Positions 39,441 through 48,440 are shown, counted from the first letter of the stretch. The stretch is 64,000 nucleotides of DNA from Pseudomonadota bacterium (GCA_023411815.1 JAEYOJ010000085.1:18037-82036), one strand, 5' to 3'. The notes: generated by a model not told the origin, from the letters alone. Numbers and translations are program-made.

Positions 39441-40826
39441 TCAATGCCGGCGTTTTCCTGGTTTGTTCCTGTCCTGCAACAGGTTTTCCTCGTCGGAGAC
39501 GGCCAGTTCTTCCTTTATCTGCTTGTCGATGTGCTCTTCGCGGCTCACGTTGGCCTGGCGCGCTTCCTCCTGGAGCGGGGGCTTGCCCCCGGGGCCGGCC
39601 GCGTGGGGCGCTGTGTTCGGTGCCCGGGTCGGCTCCGGTTGACGCATGAGGATGTCGCGCATGGGCATGGGCATGACCACGCCTTCCTCGTCCAGGGCGT
39701 CCTTGAGGATGCGCTTGGCCTCGCTGCGCACCTTGAGGAAATCGTATTGGCGCTGGTCCACCCAGCCGTGGAAGCGCACGATGACGTTGTATTCGCCGAG
39801 TTCCTCCACGAACATGACCGGCGGCGGATCCTCCATCACGCCCTTCATGGCGGCCAGGGCAGCGCAGCCCACCTCCTGCACGCGCCTCAGGTTTTCGCCG
39901 GTACCCACGCCCACTTCGATGCCGAAGCGTCTGCGCGGGTTGCGCGTGTAGTTGACGATGGTGTTCTTGAATACCTCGGCGTTGGGGATGCGCACGTGGT
40001 TGCCGTCCAGGGTGATCAGGATCAGCTCGCGCGAGGTCAGGCGCAGCACGCCGCCCTCCAGATCGCCCACGGACACATAGTCGCCGATCCCGAAGGGGCT
40101 GCGCAGGCCGAGCAGCATGCCTGACAGGTAGTTCTCGGCCACGTCGCGGAAGGCGAAGCCCAGGGCCAGACCGAACAGGCCCGCCGCGCCGATGACCGCG
40201 CCCACCAGGGCCGTCAGGTCCAGGATCTGCAAGGCGAGGAGCACTCCGGCGACCAGCACGAGCGTGGCCGTCAGGTTGCGCAGGATGTTGCGCAGGAGCA
40301 GGCCAGCGCCCAGGCGTTCCCAGAGCCATCCCCAGTGCAGCAGCAGGCGGGACAGCGCGGCAAAGGCCAGCAGAACGGCCAGGGCCACGGCCAGGACGGG
40401 CAGGGATGCCACCAGGCTGTCCCCCAGCTCGCCCAGGCGGCGCAGGGCCGGGGCCAGCCGCCGTTCCAGCTCGGCCTGGGCCTGTATGTCGTTGATCACA
40501 TGGGCCACGCCTTCGAACCTGGCGGCCAGTTCCTCGGCCTTCTGGGCCGCGAGGGCTCGCTCGGCCGCGCCGGACAGCCGCACGACCCCGTCGGCGACGT
40601 CGATCTGGATGCCCCGGAATGCCTCGATGTGCGCAAAGGTTTGGCGGATGCGCGCCTCCAGTTTGTCATCGGGCACGGATTCCAGGGGAATGATCCTGGC
40701 GGGCTCGGCAGGGGCGCGAGGAGCCTGAAGCGTGACCTGCCCCCAGACCACCGGGCTCCATGTCAGCAGCGCAAGCAGCACGAACGATGCCGCCGCATGG
40801 CGCGGCAATTGCCGCGTGCGGTGCAT
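39441..40826 (-). CDS. MscS-family channel with N-terminal BON domain
   Basis: A 461-residue channel. A signal peptide (ASFVLLALLTWSPVVWGQ) precedes a BON domain (about residues 55-120: LEARIRQTFAHIEAFRGIQIDVADGVVRLSGAAERALAA), then TM helices, pore helix GLFGLALGFAFRDVAENYLSGMLLGL, and the beta domain (GGVLRLTSRELILITLDGNHVRIPNAEVFKNTIVNYTRNP). The BON domain should lie in the periplasm. The C-terminal 70 residues are polar. ATG 40826 chosen for the signal peptide; an upstream TTG at 40952 with GGAG is an alternative. Confidence 0.87.
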   Translation of the reverse strand: MHRTRQLPRHAAASFVLLALLTWSPVVWGQVTLQAPRAPAEPARIIPLESVPDDKLEARIRQTFAHIEAFRGIQIDVADGVVRLSGAAERALAAQKAEELAARFEGVAHVINDIQAQAELERRLAPALRRLGELGDSLVASLPVLAVALAVLLAFAALSRLLLHWGWLWERLGAGLLLRNILRNLTATLVLVAGVLLALQILDLTALVGAVIGAAGLFGLALGFAFRDVAENYLSGMLLGLRSPFGIGDYVSVGDLEGGVLRLTSRELILITLDGNHVRIPNAEVFKNTIVNYTRNPRRRFGIEVGVGTGENLRRVQEVGCAALAAMKGVMEDPPPVMFVEELGEYNVIVRFHGWVDQRQYDFLKVRSEAKRILKDALDEEGVVMPMPMRDILMRQPEPTRAPNTAPHAAGPGGKPPLQEEARQANVSREEHIDKQIKEELAVSDEENLLQDRNKPGKRRH

Positions 40827-41001
40827 GTTCCGGTCGCTGGCCAGCCGTTCGGCGCTAGTCACGCCGCATTCGCCGTGCGCATCGCGCTTGGACTTCCTCC
40901 GTGCCGGGCGCAGGACCTGTGGCGCCCGCCTCATGTTGCTCAATAGTGGCAACTTGGACTCCGTATCGTTAGCGCGGTGCCGAAAGTGCCTGGTCAGGAT
41001 T

Positions 41002-41027
41002 CCCCGCGGCCAGGCGAAACCGCGGGG
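41002..41027. repeat. Inverted repeat upstream of mscS-BON
   Basis: CCCCGCGG (41002-41009) / CCGCGGGG (41020-41027), a 10-base loop, between the 54-codon gene at 41122 and the mscS-BON gene. No T tract. Confidence 0.5.
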
Positions 41028-41121
41028 CTGGCATCATGGTGAGTCTTCCGGGTTGAACGGGTTATGTCAACTCGGATGGCGCGGGGGGGCGGCGGAACAG
41101 GGAGTCGAAGCAGGCGGTCGG

Positions 41122-41286
41122 TCAGTTAAGGCTGGGAACGGTGGGCTGGTAGGCCAGGAGCAGGCGCAGACGGGCGCGGCCCAGGCGCAGGACCGAATGG
41201 GACAGCCGCATGGTCACTTCCACCTCCAGGCGGCCCAAGGGGGAGCGGGGGGGGAGAATGGATAGTTGCGGGTTCTGCCTGCTCAT
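41122..41286 (-). CDS. Small protein of unknown function (54 aa)
   Basis: ATG 41286 preceded by AGGAGGC at 6 bases, the best ribosome site in this stretch. The peptide (MSRQNPQLSILPPRSPLGRLEV, ending AYQPTVPSLN) is basic and Leu/Arg-rich, with a helix MRLSHSVLRLGRARLRLLL. No signal peptide or family recognised. The frame is open upstream to 41388, without a better site. Confidence 0.55.
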   Translation of the reverse strand: MSRQNPQLSILPPRSPLGRLEVEVTMRLSHSVLRLGRARLRLLLAYQPTVPSLN

Positions 41287-41461
41287 GACGATGCCTCCTG
41301 CAATGATGGCTCTATTGCCGGTGCTGGCCAAAGCATACGCCCATTGCCGATGAGGTGGAAGGCCTTTCTCCCCATCGAGTGGCGGCATGAGATGGCCGGG
41401 GATTCCACGGACAACCCGACTGATATCCTCCGCGCTGGTGAACGGTATGCACTTGGCCTAT

Positions 41462-41577
41462 GTTTCACAAATGTCCAAGGTCCTGAATGGAAAGGAATAT
41501 TCCGTGAAACGCATGCCATGCCTTGCAGCCGGTCATGAAACATGATGCTTTTCATGTATTCTGGTACGGCGTGAAAC
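41462..41577 (+). promoter_or_regulatory. Repeated GAAAC boxes upstream of the 41669 gene
   Basis: One GTTTCAC (41462-41468) and three forward boxes GTGAAAC (41504), ATGAAAC (41535) and GTGAAAC (41571), 31-36 bases apart, lie in the 382-base spacer 41287-41668. They look like binding sites of a regulator; no known motif matches exactly. The same spacer holds a hairpin next to the gene. Confidence 0.35.
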
Positions 41578-41635
41578 ATATTTGTGTTGAAATAGTCATC
41601 GACCAGAGGTAAGAAAGACCGCACAGGAAATATGT

Positions 41636-41658
41636 CGCACGGTATTTGTGCGTTTTTT
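41636..41658 (+). terminator. Terminator-like hairpin in the leader of the 41669 gene
   Basis: CGCAC-GGTATTT-GTGCG followed by TTTTTT (41653-41658), just upstream of the GGGGG ribosome site and ATG 41669. A rho-independent terminator placed here would make it an attenuator. Confidence 0.5.
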
Positions 41659-41668
41659 GGGGGTAACC

Positions 41669-41848
41669 ATGAACCGCCACGCGGGAATGCAGCACAACGG
41701 ACTCATCGATGCTAATCGCATCCTGAACGCCCGTGAGAAGACGTTCTTCAACCGCATCTTCAAGAAGGAAGTCTTCGCCCTGAAGTCTGGCCCCATGGGT
41801 TCTGCGCGGAAAGTCCAGGCCGCACCAAAGTTCTTGAGGAAATTCTAG
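41669..41848 (+). CDS. Small basic protein of unknown function (59 aa)
   Basis: ATG 41669 with a GGGGG site 5 bases upstream. The peptide MNRHAGMQHNGLIDANRILN continues to a basic end, KVQAAPKFLRKF, without signal peptide or membrane helix. It is preceded by regulatory-looking DNA, a hairpin with a T tract, and repeated GAAAC boxes, and is directly followed by repeat copy B at 41853, so its own 3' end is close to the element. No family recognised. Confidence 0.5.
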   Translation: MNRHAGMQHNGLIDANRILNAREKTFFNRIFKKEVFALKSGPMGSARKVQAAPKFLRKF

Positions 41849-41852
41849 AACA

Positions 41853-41966
41853 TTTGCTCTTGAGAATGCTCTGCATGCCGTGCGTCGGCATGGCTTGCCG
41901 CAGCTTCGGCGTAGGCGAGATTCACTTGCGCCGTAAACGCTTGAGCGGCGTCTTCAAAGCTATCTT
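41853..41966 (+). repeat. Dispersed 114-bp palindromic element, copy B
   Basis: TTTGCTCTTGA left end, GCCGTGCGTCGGCATGGCTTGCC hairpin block, GATTCACTTGCGCCGTAAACG, GAGCGGCGTC, then CAAAGCTATCTT right end. Less perfect than copies A and C. It starts 5 bases after the 41669 gene. The rest of the gap to 42169 contains no gene that I can support. Confidence 0.82.
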
Positions 41967-42169
41967 CTCTAAATCCTGGCGCCGAGCCCCGACGGGCTCC
42001 GCCTCCCGGTCGGTTCTCGCCGGAATATCGTCTTGCAGCCGTACGCTCGGGATGGTTCGTGAGATGAAGTCGCGCGGACCATGGGCCGTCGCACGTCCGG
42101 CGGATGCCGTTTCGGCTATCCAGCCAGGGGCCGGCCCGTCCGGATGGAATCGGACCGTGACATCGAGGC

Positions 42170-42817
42170 CTACCCTCCCTTGCCGATCTTCTCCAAGAGA
42201 TAACGCTCCAGTTCTCGGCGGTCCTTGCGCAGCCTGACGAGCTCCTGTTCGAGCACGCCCAGCTTGTCACGCAGGTCCTGGGTCTCCTCGCGTCGCGGCT
42301 CCGCCGGGATGGCCGCCTTGCGCTGGCGCATGAGCGCAAGCAGGATCTTCTTGATCTTGCGGTTCTCGTCCTCCAGGGCCTGGCGGCGTGCGCGCTCCTC
42401 GACCAACTCGCGTCGCACCTGACCGAAGTCGTCGCGCAGGGAGGTAATGGCCCGTTTCTGATCGACCACATGGCGCAGGAACTCGGCCAGTCTGCTGCGG
42501 AGGTCCTCCCCCTGAAGGCTTGGGCGGCGGTCGGCAGGGGCGGGACTGTCTGCCCTGTCTCTCATTGCGTTCACCTCGATGCACTGGAACTCGGCGCGCA
42601 GTGCCTCGCGCACCTGGCTGGCGGTATGGCCCTCGGCGAACAAGTGGCCGATACGGACCAGGACCGTGCCGGCCTGCGGCGCGTAGAGCACGGCCCGTCC
42701 CTCGCGCCTGTGCGGCAGGGCGTCCATGAAAAGCCTGGCATAGCGCCGCGCGGAGGTCTCGGGTATGTCGCTTCGCCGGGCCAACTCAGCCAGGGGAAGC
42801 CAGTTCTCCTCGGCCAT
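42170..42817 (-). CDS. MerR-like DNA-binding protein with coiled coil
   Basis: A 215-residue protein. The N-terminal 70 residues (LPLAELARRSDIPETSARRYARLF, then ALPHRREGRAVLYAPQAGTVLVRIGHLFAEGHT) fit a MerR-type winged helix. A long coiled coil (EERARRQALEDENRKIKKIL, then LEQELVRLRKDRRELERYL) fills the C-terminal half. ATG 42817 has a GGGGAG site. No metal-binding cysteines, so it is not a typical metal-responsive MerR. Its target is unknown. Confidence 0.72.
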   Translation of the reverse strand: MAEENWLPLAELARRSDIPETSARRYARLFMDALPHRREGRAVLYAPQAGTVLVRIGHLFAEGHTASQVREALRAEFQCIEVNAMRDRADSPAPADRRPSLQGEDLRSRLAEFLRHVVDQKRAITSLRDDFGQVRRELVEERARRQALEDENRKIKKILLALMRQRKAAIPAEPRREETQDLRDKLGVLEQELVRLRKDRRELERYLLEKIGKGG

Positions 42818-42898
42818 TGTTCTCCCCATGAGATCGTGAATACTGTCGGGAAACCGCTTGAAGCGGTGGAAAGGTCCTAGCAGGAATCGGGCCGCAGT

Positions 42899-45376
42899 TC
42901 AAACCGTCGGGTCGGTCGGAAGGCGGTTCTGTTTCTTCCGGCTCGTTCCCCCGGCAGGGCGAGTTCGATCCAGGCTGCTCAAGGCCGCCTCCAGCGCCGC
43001 GGGATCGAAGGGCTTGGGCAGGTAGCCGTCCATGCCGGCCTCCAGCAGCCTTTCGCGGTCCCCGGCCAGGGCTTGCGCGGTCAGGGCCACGATGGGCACC
43101 CGCGGGTCCACGCCCGGTGGAGGCTCGTTACGGATGATGCGCGTGGCCTCCAGGCCGTCCATGCCCGGCATGCGCACGTCCATGAGCACCACGTCGAAAC
43201 GCTCGCGGGACAGGGCCTCCACCGCCTGCCTGCCGTCGACCACGGCAAGCACATGGTGGCCCATGTTGCGCAGCAGTTCCTCGGCGACCAGTCTGTTGAT
43301 GTCGTTGTCCTCGGCCACTAGGATGCGCAGGGGGAGTGCGGCTCTCGGGGCGCGCTCTTCGCGCGCGCATTCCCGCTTGTCCGTGTCCAGCCTGAATTCG
43401 GCCTCGAAGGAAAAACGGCTGCCCTTGCCGAGCGTGCTCTGCACGTCAAGCCTGCCGCCCAGCAGCTCCACCAGCTTCCTGGAGATGGACAGCCCCAGGC
43501 CGGTGCCGGCGAAACGCGCGTCATCCAATTGCCCGAAGGGCTCGAAGATGGATTGCAGCTTGTTCGCGGGGATGCCTATGCCGGAGTCGCTGACCGTGAA
43601 GCGCAGCCGCGTTCGTTCCGCGTCCTTGGGCAAGGATTCCGCCGCCTCCACATTCAGGGACACATCGCCGGCCTGCGTGAACTTGATCGCGTTGCCGATG
43701 AGGTTGACGAGCACTTGGCGCAGGTGCGCCGCGTCGCCCACAAGAGCCTCGGGCGCGGCCGGGTCGATAAGCCGGAGCAGGCGCAGCCCCTTGTCCTCGG
43801 CGGTCTGGGCCAGCAGATCCAGGGTGGGGCGCAGCAGGTCGCGCAGCCGGAAAGGCTGCTCCTTGTGCTCGACCTTGCCGGCCTCGATTCTGGAGAAGTC
43901 GAGGATATCGCCGATGATGTCCAGCAAGGCCCTTGCCGACTGCCGCGCGAGCCGCAGGTTTCGGGCCATCTCGGTCGGCGGATTTTGGCGCAGGGCGACC
44001 TCGATCATGCCCAGGATGCCGTTCATGGGCGTGCGTATTTCGTGGCTCATGGTGGCCAGGAAATCGCTCTTGGCCCTGTTGGCGGCCTCGGCGGCGGTCT
44101 TGGCGGACCGGAGTTCCTGTTCCATGCGCACCCGCTCGGTCATGTCCTCGACAAAACCCTCCACGAAGAGGGGCTGGCCATGCTTGTCCCGCACTACCCG
44201 CATGTTCATGCGCAAGGTCAGAATGCGTCCGCTTTTGTGCCTGACTTGGATTTCGGTGGCGACATTCCGCCTTCGCTCCTCAAGCAGCATACGCATTAGA
44301 GCGCCCCGTTGCTCGGGCCGGACATAAAGCTGTCGGCCTAAATCCGTCAGCTCATGTACAAGTTCCTCGGTTGAGGCGTAGCCGAGAAGCTCGGCATTGG
44401 CGGGATTGGCTTCCAGGAGACGGCCCTCGAGCGTGGAGCGGAAGATGCCGAGTGTGGAGTTCTCGAAAATGCTGCGGTATTTTTCTTCGGAGACGCGCAG
44501 GGCGTCCTCCATGCGCTTGCGCTCGGTAACGTCGAAGGCCATGCCGCCGATGAGCCTGCGACCGCCGGTGGCATGGATGGGAAAGATGTAACGAACCCAG
44601 CACCGGATGGTTCCATCCGTGAGCGGATAGTCCGCCTCCTCCCGCAAGGGTTGCCCCGCGTCCATGGCCCTGCGTGCATGTTCCATATATGAAGCTAGCT
44701 GCTGCCCAGGCGGAAATACGTCCCACGGATATTTTCCCAGATAGTCTTCCATCAGTCCGCCCAACTGCTCGATGCCGGGCCTGTTGACATACAGGTAGCG
44801 GTGTTGCTCGTCCGTGATCCAGGCCGGCGCCGGGATGGTGTCCATGAAGGCGTGGAAACGCTGCTCGCTGTCGCGCAAGGCCTCCTCCATGCGCTGGCGT
44901 TCGCTGATGTCGCGCACGGAGGCCACGATCACGGTTTCGCCGTCCAACTGGATGGCGCGGACGGTGATTTCCACGGGGAATATCGTACCGTCTTTCTTGC
45001 GATGAAAACGCATGGGGATGCGGCCCTGGATGCATCGGGTCGCTTCGGCGGTCTGCTCCGGTTCGGCCGAGACATCCACGTTGCGCATTCGGAGAAACTC
45101 TTCCGGGCTGTAGCCGTATTGGGCCACGGCCGCATCGTTGACCGCGAGGATGCGGCCGTCCCGTTGCCGCACGGCGAACAGGCAATCCGGGGCGGCCCGG
45201 AAGATGTCGCCGTATATGTCCTCGCCGTTACGCCGCGAACACAAGGCATTGCTGAAAATATGGGCGTGCATTGCCGGACGCTTGCGACGAAACGCAGCCT
45301 GTCTGGCTTTGCGGTGCAGGATCATGAGGGCTTTTCTTTCCCGCCGGGGCGATTTCACTTTGTCTGTTCCGCTCAT
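42899..45376 (-). CDS. Soluble hybrid histidine kinase with three PAS domains and a receiver
   Basis: An 825-residue protein if started at ATG 45376. Three PAS/PAC domains span residues about 50-440 (AAPDCLFAVRQRDGRILAVN; FMDTIPAPAWITDEQ; FENSTLGIFRSTLEGRLLEANP). The kinase has H box MSHEIRTPMNGILGM, N box LIGNAIKFTQ, DxGxG as SDSGIGIP, and G2 FAGTGLGLSISRKLVELLGG. A C-terminal receiver has phospho-Asp in VVLMDVRMPGMDGLE. No membrane helix. The true start is uncertain: the frame is open upstream, but codons there are AT-rich at position 3. Confidence 0.9.
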   Translation of the reverse strand: MSGTDKVKSPRRERKALMILHRKARQAAFRRKRPAMHAHIFSNALCSRRNGEDIYGDIFRAAPDCLFAVRQRDGRILAVNDAAVAQYGYSPEEFLRMRNVDVSAEPEQTAEATRCIQGRIPMRFHRKKDGTIFPVEITVRAIQLDGETVIVASVRDISERQRMEEALRDSEQRFHAFMDTIPAPAWITDEQHRYLYVNRPGIEQLGGLMEDYLGKYPWDVFPPGQQLASYMEHARRAMDAGQPLREEADYPLTDGTIRCWVRYIFPIHATGGRRLIGGMAFDVTERKRMEDALRVSEEKYRSIFENSTLGIFRSTLEGRLLEANPANAELLGYASTEELVHELTDLGRQLYVRPEQRGALMRMLLEERRRNVATEIQVRHKSGRILTLRMNMRVVRDKHGQPLFVEGFVEDMTERVRMEQELRSAKTAAEAANRAKSDFLATMSHEIRTPMNGILGMIEVALRQNPPTEMARNLRLARQSARALLDIIGDILDFSRIEAGKVEHKEQPFRLRDLLRPTLDLLAQTAEDKGLRLLRLIDPAAPEALVGDAAHLRQVLVNLIGNAIKFTQAGDVSLNVEAAESLPKDAERTRLRFTVSDSGIGIPANKLQSIFEPFGQLDDARFAGTGLGLSISRKLVELLGGRLDVQSTLGKGSRFSFEAEFRLDTDKRECAREERAPRAALPLRILVAEDNDINRLVAEELLRNMGHHVLAVVDGRQAVEALSRERFDVVLMDVRMPGMDGLEATRIIRNEPPPGVDPRVPIVALTAQALAGDRERLLEAGMDGYLPKPFDPAALEAALSSLDRTRPAGGTSRKKQNRLPTDPTV

Positions 45377-45682
45377 GACGGATGACCATCCGAGCCTTGG
45401 CTTTAATGCGTTGTGCTTCGATATAATCGAAAGTTTGGGAAAATAATAGGGCATCCTTTGGTGTTGTGCGTAAAAATGATGGGTTGATTCGTCGATCAAA
45501 ACAGCTTGAATGGAAGATCGGCAGTGATGATATGGACGCTGACGCGTGCATAGGCCTAGCTGTGCAGAGATCCAGCCTGATGGAGATATGCCGAACAGGC
45601 CTTGCTGGAAGAGGGATCAACGTGAGGGATAAGCGTTGTGGAGGAGTGCGTGAGAGGAAGGATGCGCAGAGAGGCAAGACGC
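45377..45682. other. AT-richer spacer between kinase and 45683 ORF
   Basis: About 300 bases with TATTAT and TATAT-rich patches near 45440, which could hold the kinase promoter on the minus strand, although no spacing is convincing. On the plus strand a frame from 45466 is open but lacks a ribosome site. I see nothing else. Confidence 0.3.
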
Positions 45683-45916
45683 ATGCCTGCCAAGGCTGAT
45701 CGATTTGCCGTCGCGGAGGCTTCCGTGGCAATTCCGGCTCCGCCGCGGCCGTTGAAGCTGTCCTGCGTTCCGGACGGAGGGCTGGAACGGGCAAGGGCAC
45801 CGGCGTCCCGTGGGCTGCCGGCCGAGGGCTACGCCCGCCTGGCCGACATTTGGACGGGCTATTGCCGCCGGGACTCCGACAGACAGGCGCAACATGTGCC
45901 GGCCAGCAGCACCTGA
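45683..45916 (+). CDS. Possible small protein (77 aa), overlapping zur 3' end
   Basis: ATG 45683 with GAGAGG at 8 bases. The peptide ends ...GLPAEGYARLADIWTGYCRRDSDRQAQHVPASST. Codon third positions are only moderately GC-rich. The 3' end overlaps the convergent zur-like gene by 58 bases. Family not recognised; may be spurious. Confidence 0.35.
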   Translation: MPAKADRFAVAEASVAIPAPPRPLKLSCVPDGGLERARAPASRGLPAEGYARLADIWTGYCRRDSDRQAQHVPASST

Positions 45917-46302
45917 GCGGCCTCCACTTGGCCCAGGGACAAATCCTGACCAGTTTCCAGGCGCACGCTTTCGGGCTTCAGACAGCGCATGCTTCCGCAC
46001 TGCTGACAGTAAAAGTGGGCATGGCTCGGATGTAGCGGGCTTGCGCCGAGGCAGTAGCGGTCCACGCGGTCAGGGCAGGCCAGGCGGGTCAGCACGCCCT
46101 TGTGGGCAAGAAGCTCCAGAATACGGTAGGCGGTCACCCGGTTCATGCCGAAGCCGGCGTCCTCGTACAGACCGTCCAGTACCTCCCGCGCCGTCAGCGG
46201 CGAGCACGAACGCGAGAGCACGGACAACACGGCCAGCCGGTTGCGGGTGGGCGAAAGTCCCGAGCCGCGCAGCAGGGTGGGGTAGTTGCAATCGACGCAC
46301 AT
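45859..46302 (-). CDS. zur: Fur-family zinc uptake regulator (Zur-like)
   Basis: A 147-residue repressor. An N-terminal CVDC motif, then winged helix (LTAREVLDGLYEDAGFGMNRVTAYRILELLAHKGVLTRL), and the metal-binding half HAHFYCQQCGSMRCL with a C-terminal CCAC. This fits Zur (Zn-dependent repressor) better than Fur or PerR because of the neighbours: znuA, the operator palindrome at 47340 and a permease pair. Called Zur by inference. ATG 46302 has AAGGAG. Confidence 0.82.
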   Translation of the reverse strand: MCVDCNYPTLLRGSGLSPTRNRLAVLSVLSRSCSPLTAREVLDGLYEDAGFGMNRVTAYRILELLAHKGVLTRLACPDRVDRYCLGASPLHPSHAHFYCQQCGSMRCLKPESVRLETGQDLSLGQVEAAQVLLAGTCCACLSESRRQ

Positions 46303-46358
46303 GGCGATCTCCTTGTGAGGAGTGAGCCCGGCCGCCGTGACTGCACGGGCTCGTTCCG

Positions 46359-47312
46359 CTAACGCAGGGACAGTTTGAGCTTTTCGGCGACCTGAAGCAG
46401 GTTGCCGTCCCAGTTGCCGGCCAGGGGGTCGGCCACCACGACCTGGGCCTTGATCTCCTTGGCCACGACGTTGGCCGTGGTCCGCGAAAACTGCGGCTGA
46501 ACGAATATGGCCCGGATGCCGTTCCTGCTGGCGAAACCGGCCAGCTTCACAAGCTCCTGGGGCTTGGGTTCCTTGCCCTCGATCTCAATGGGTATCTGCA
46601 CCAGGCCGTAATCCTGGGCGAAGTAGCCCCAGGAGGGATGGAAGACGAGGAACGCCTTGCCGCGCGCGCCGGCCAGGATGGCGCGGATGCGCCCGTCCAG
46701 GGCGTCCAGCTCGCTCGTGAAGGAAGCATGGTTCGCCTCGTAGGTCGCGGCGTTGTCGGGATCGACGGCCTTGAGCCCTTCCAGGATGTTGGCCGCCTGG
46801 ATCTTGACCAGCCTGGGCGAGAGCCAGATGTGCGGGTCCAGGCCGCCGTGGTCGTGCTGATCCGCATGGGCGCGGCCATGCTCCTCGTCATGCACCTCGC
46901 CATGGTCGTGGTCGTGCTCTTCCCCGTGACCATGGCCGTGCTCCTCGCCTTCCTCTTCATGGCGGTGGGCGGCCATGGGGATCTTGGCTACGCCTTTGTC
47001 CGTGGCTACCAGCAGCATGTCCGGGTTGGCGGCCTTGAACCTGGGCAGCCAAGCCTGCTCGAAGCTGTCGCCGATGGAGAAGTAGACCTTGGCGCTCTGC
47101 AGGGCGGCCAACTGCCTGGGCTTGGGCTCGTAGGTGTGCGGGCTCGCTCCCGGCATGACCATGACCGACACCTCGGCCAGGCTGCCGGCGATGCGTTCCA
47201 CGAAGTGCTTCTGGGGCGCGATGCTCACGAAGACTTCGATGGGCTCGGCCTGGGCCGGAGCCGCGGCTAGGAGGACGGTCAGCAGCAGGAAGCAGGACAG
47301 AATCCGATTCAT
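46359..47312 (-). CDS. znuA: Zinc ABC transporter substrate-binding protein ZnuA
   Basis: A 317-residue periplasmic zinc-binding protein. Signal peptide MNRILSCFLLLTVLLAAAPAQA. Cluster A-I motifs: VSIAPQKHFVERIAGS, MPGASPHTYEPKPRQLAALQSA, the His/Glu-rich loop (EEEGEEHGHGHGEEHDHDHG) around residues 110-150, then GGLDPHIWLSP, and FVFHPSWGYFAQ. These ligands bind Zn. znuB and znuC are not adjacent. ATG 47312 has GGAGGG, and the operator palindrome lies 28 bases upstream. Confidence 0.95.
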   Translation of the reverse strand: MNRILSCFLLLTVLLAAAPAQAEPIEVFVSIAPQKHFVERIAGSLAEVSVMVMPGASPHTYEPKPRQLAALQSAKVYFSIGDSFEQAWLPRFKAANPDMLLVATDKGVAKIPMAAHRHEEEGEEHGHGHGEEHDHDHGEVHDEEHGRAHADQHDHGGLDPHIWLSPRLVKIQAANILEGLKAVDPDNAATYEANHASFTSELDALDGRIRAILAGARGKAFLVFHPSWGYFAQDYGLVQIPIEIEGKEPKPQELVKLAGFASRNGIRAIFVQPQFSRTTANVVAKEIKAQVVVADPLAGNWDGNLLQVAEKLKLSLR

Positions 47313-47339
47313 CTTTCCCTCCATGAAAAGCGGCTTGCG

Positions 47340-47358
47340 AATGCAACTGAGTTGCATT
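47340..47358. promoter_or_regulatory. Zur operator palindrome between znuA and the permease pair
   Basis: AATGCAACT-G-AGTTGCATT is a perfect 9-1-9 palindrome placed between divergent znuA (start 47312) and the permease gene (start 47478). It matches the ATGCAA...TTGCAT style of Zur sites known to me for Desulfovibrionales. The binding protein is inferred to be the 45859 gene. Confidence 0.75.
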
Positions 47359-47477
47359 ACCTATGCAGCCCTGCCCGTGATTGTCAATATCGGCACTCGT
47401 GTAGACCGGCTTGCCTTTCGCGCCGAAAGCTGCCAACCAGAAGAGTTCCTTGCAAACCCGTACGAGCACCCTCCCGC

Positions 47478-48440
47478 ATGAGCATCTTTACCGACACCAC
47501 TCAAATCTTCATTTCGGTGGCCATCGCCATCGTGCTGGAAGCCGCGCCTTTCCTGCTGCTCGGCTCGTTCGTCTCGGCCATCGCCGGGGAGACTTCCCTT
47601 GGCCAGCGCCTGGCCCGGGTATCCCCGCGCTCGCGCGGCGGGGGCATCCTCATGGGCCTGCTCGCGGGCCTGGCCCTGCCCACCTGCGAATGCGGCGTGG
47701 TTCCCGTGGCGCGTCGGCTGCTGCGCCAGGGGCTGCCTTCGCACACGGTCATGGCCTACATGCTGGCCGCGCCGGTCGTTAACCCCGTGGTGCTCCTGTC
47801 CACCTGGGTGGCCTTCCAGGTAGACTGGGCGAGCCTGGCTGCCAGGGTCGGCGTGGTGGCCGCGGCGGCCGCGACCGTGGGCTGGGCCGTGGCGGGCACC
47901 GCTTCGACGGCCCTGCTGCGCGGCGGCAATGCCGTTCCCGTTGGCCTGCCGCGCATGGACGAGGTGCGCGACCACGTGCATGGCCCTGATTGCGGCTGCG
48001 GCCATGACCACGGCGCGGACGGCCGCTCCCTGCCTTTGCGCCTGGCCCGGGGTACGGCCCTGGAGTTTCTGGACATGGCCAAGTTTCTCATCCTGGGAGC
48101 CCTGGCGGCCGCGGCGGTCAAGACGTTCGTGCCTTCGTCGCTGATCACGCCCGTGCAGTCCAGTCTGCCCTTGTCCGTGGCGACCATGATGGGTCTGGCC
48201 GTGCTCCTGTCGGTCTGCTCCGAGGCCGACGCCTTCGTGGCCGTGTCCTTCACCGGCTTTCCCTGGGCCTCGCAGATGGCCTTCGTGACCCTCGGGCCCA
48301 TGGTGGACCTGAAGCTGCTGGCCATGTTCTACGGAGTCTTCCATCACCGCCTGGCCACGACGCTGGCGGTGGTCCCGACGCTGCTCGTCTTCGTGCTGTG
48401 CGTGGCGCTCGGCCTGCTGGCCGGGGGAGGTTCGTGGTGA
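47478..48440 (+). CDS. Permease of the DUF318 (YcgR) family
   Basis: A 320-residue inner-membrane protein with about eight helices. DUF318 marks: the PTCECGVVPVARRLL loop and VCSEADAFVAVSFTGFPW; a His/Asp/Cys-rich cytoplasmic loop (HVHGPDCGCGHDHGADG) that could bind Zn. In Gram-positives the related YcgR/YcgQ pair is under Zur control, so it may help a zinc or metal-chaperone function. It is divergent from znuA, sharing the operator at 47340, and overlaps the next gene (GTGA). Confidence 0.82.
   Translation: MSIFTDTTQIFISVAIAIVLEAAPFLLLGSFVSAIAGETSLGQRLARVSPRSRGGGILMGLLAGLALPTCECGVVPVARRLLRQGLPSHTVMAYMLAAPVVNPVVLLSTWVAFQVDWASLAARVGVVAAAAATVGWAVAGTASTALLRGGNAVPVGLPRMDEVRDHVHGPDCGCGHDHGADGRSLPLRLARGTALEFLDMAKFLILGALAAAAVKTFVPSSLITPVQSSLPLSVATMMGLAVLLSVCSEADAFVAVSFTGFPWASQMAFVTLGPMVDLKLLAMFYGVFHHRLATTLAVVPTLLVFVLCVALGLLAGGGSW

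Noticed and set aside
45466..45699. 77-codon plus-strand frame between the hybrid kinase and zur
   Set aside because: GTG start without a ribosome site, AT-rich third positions and low-complexity sequence.
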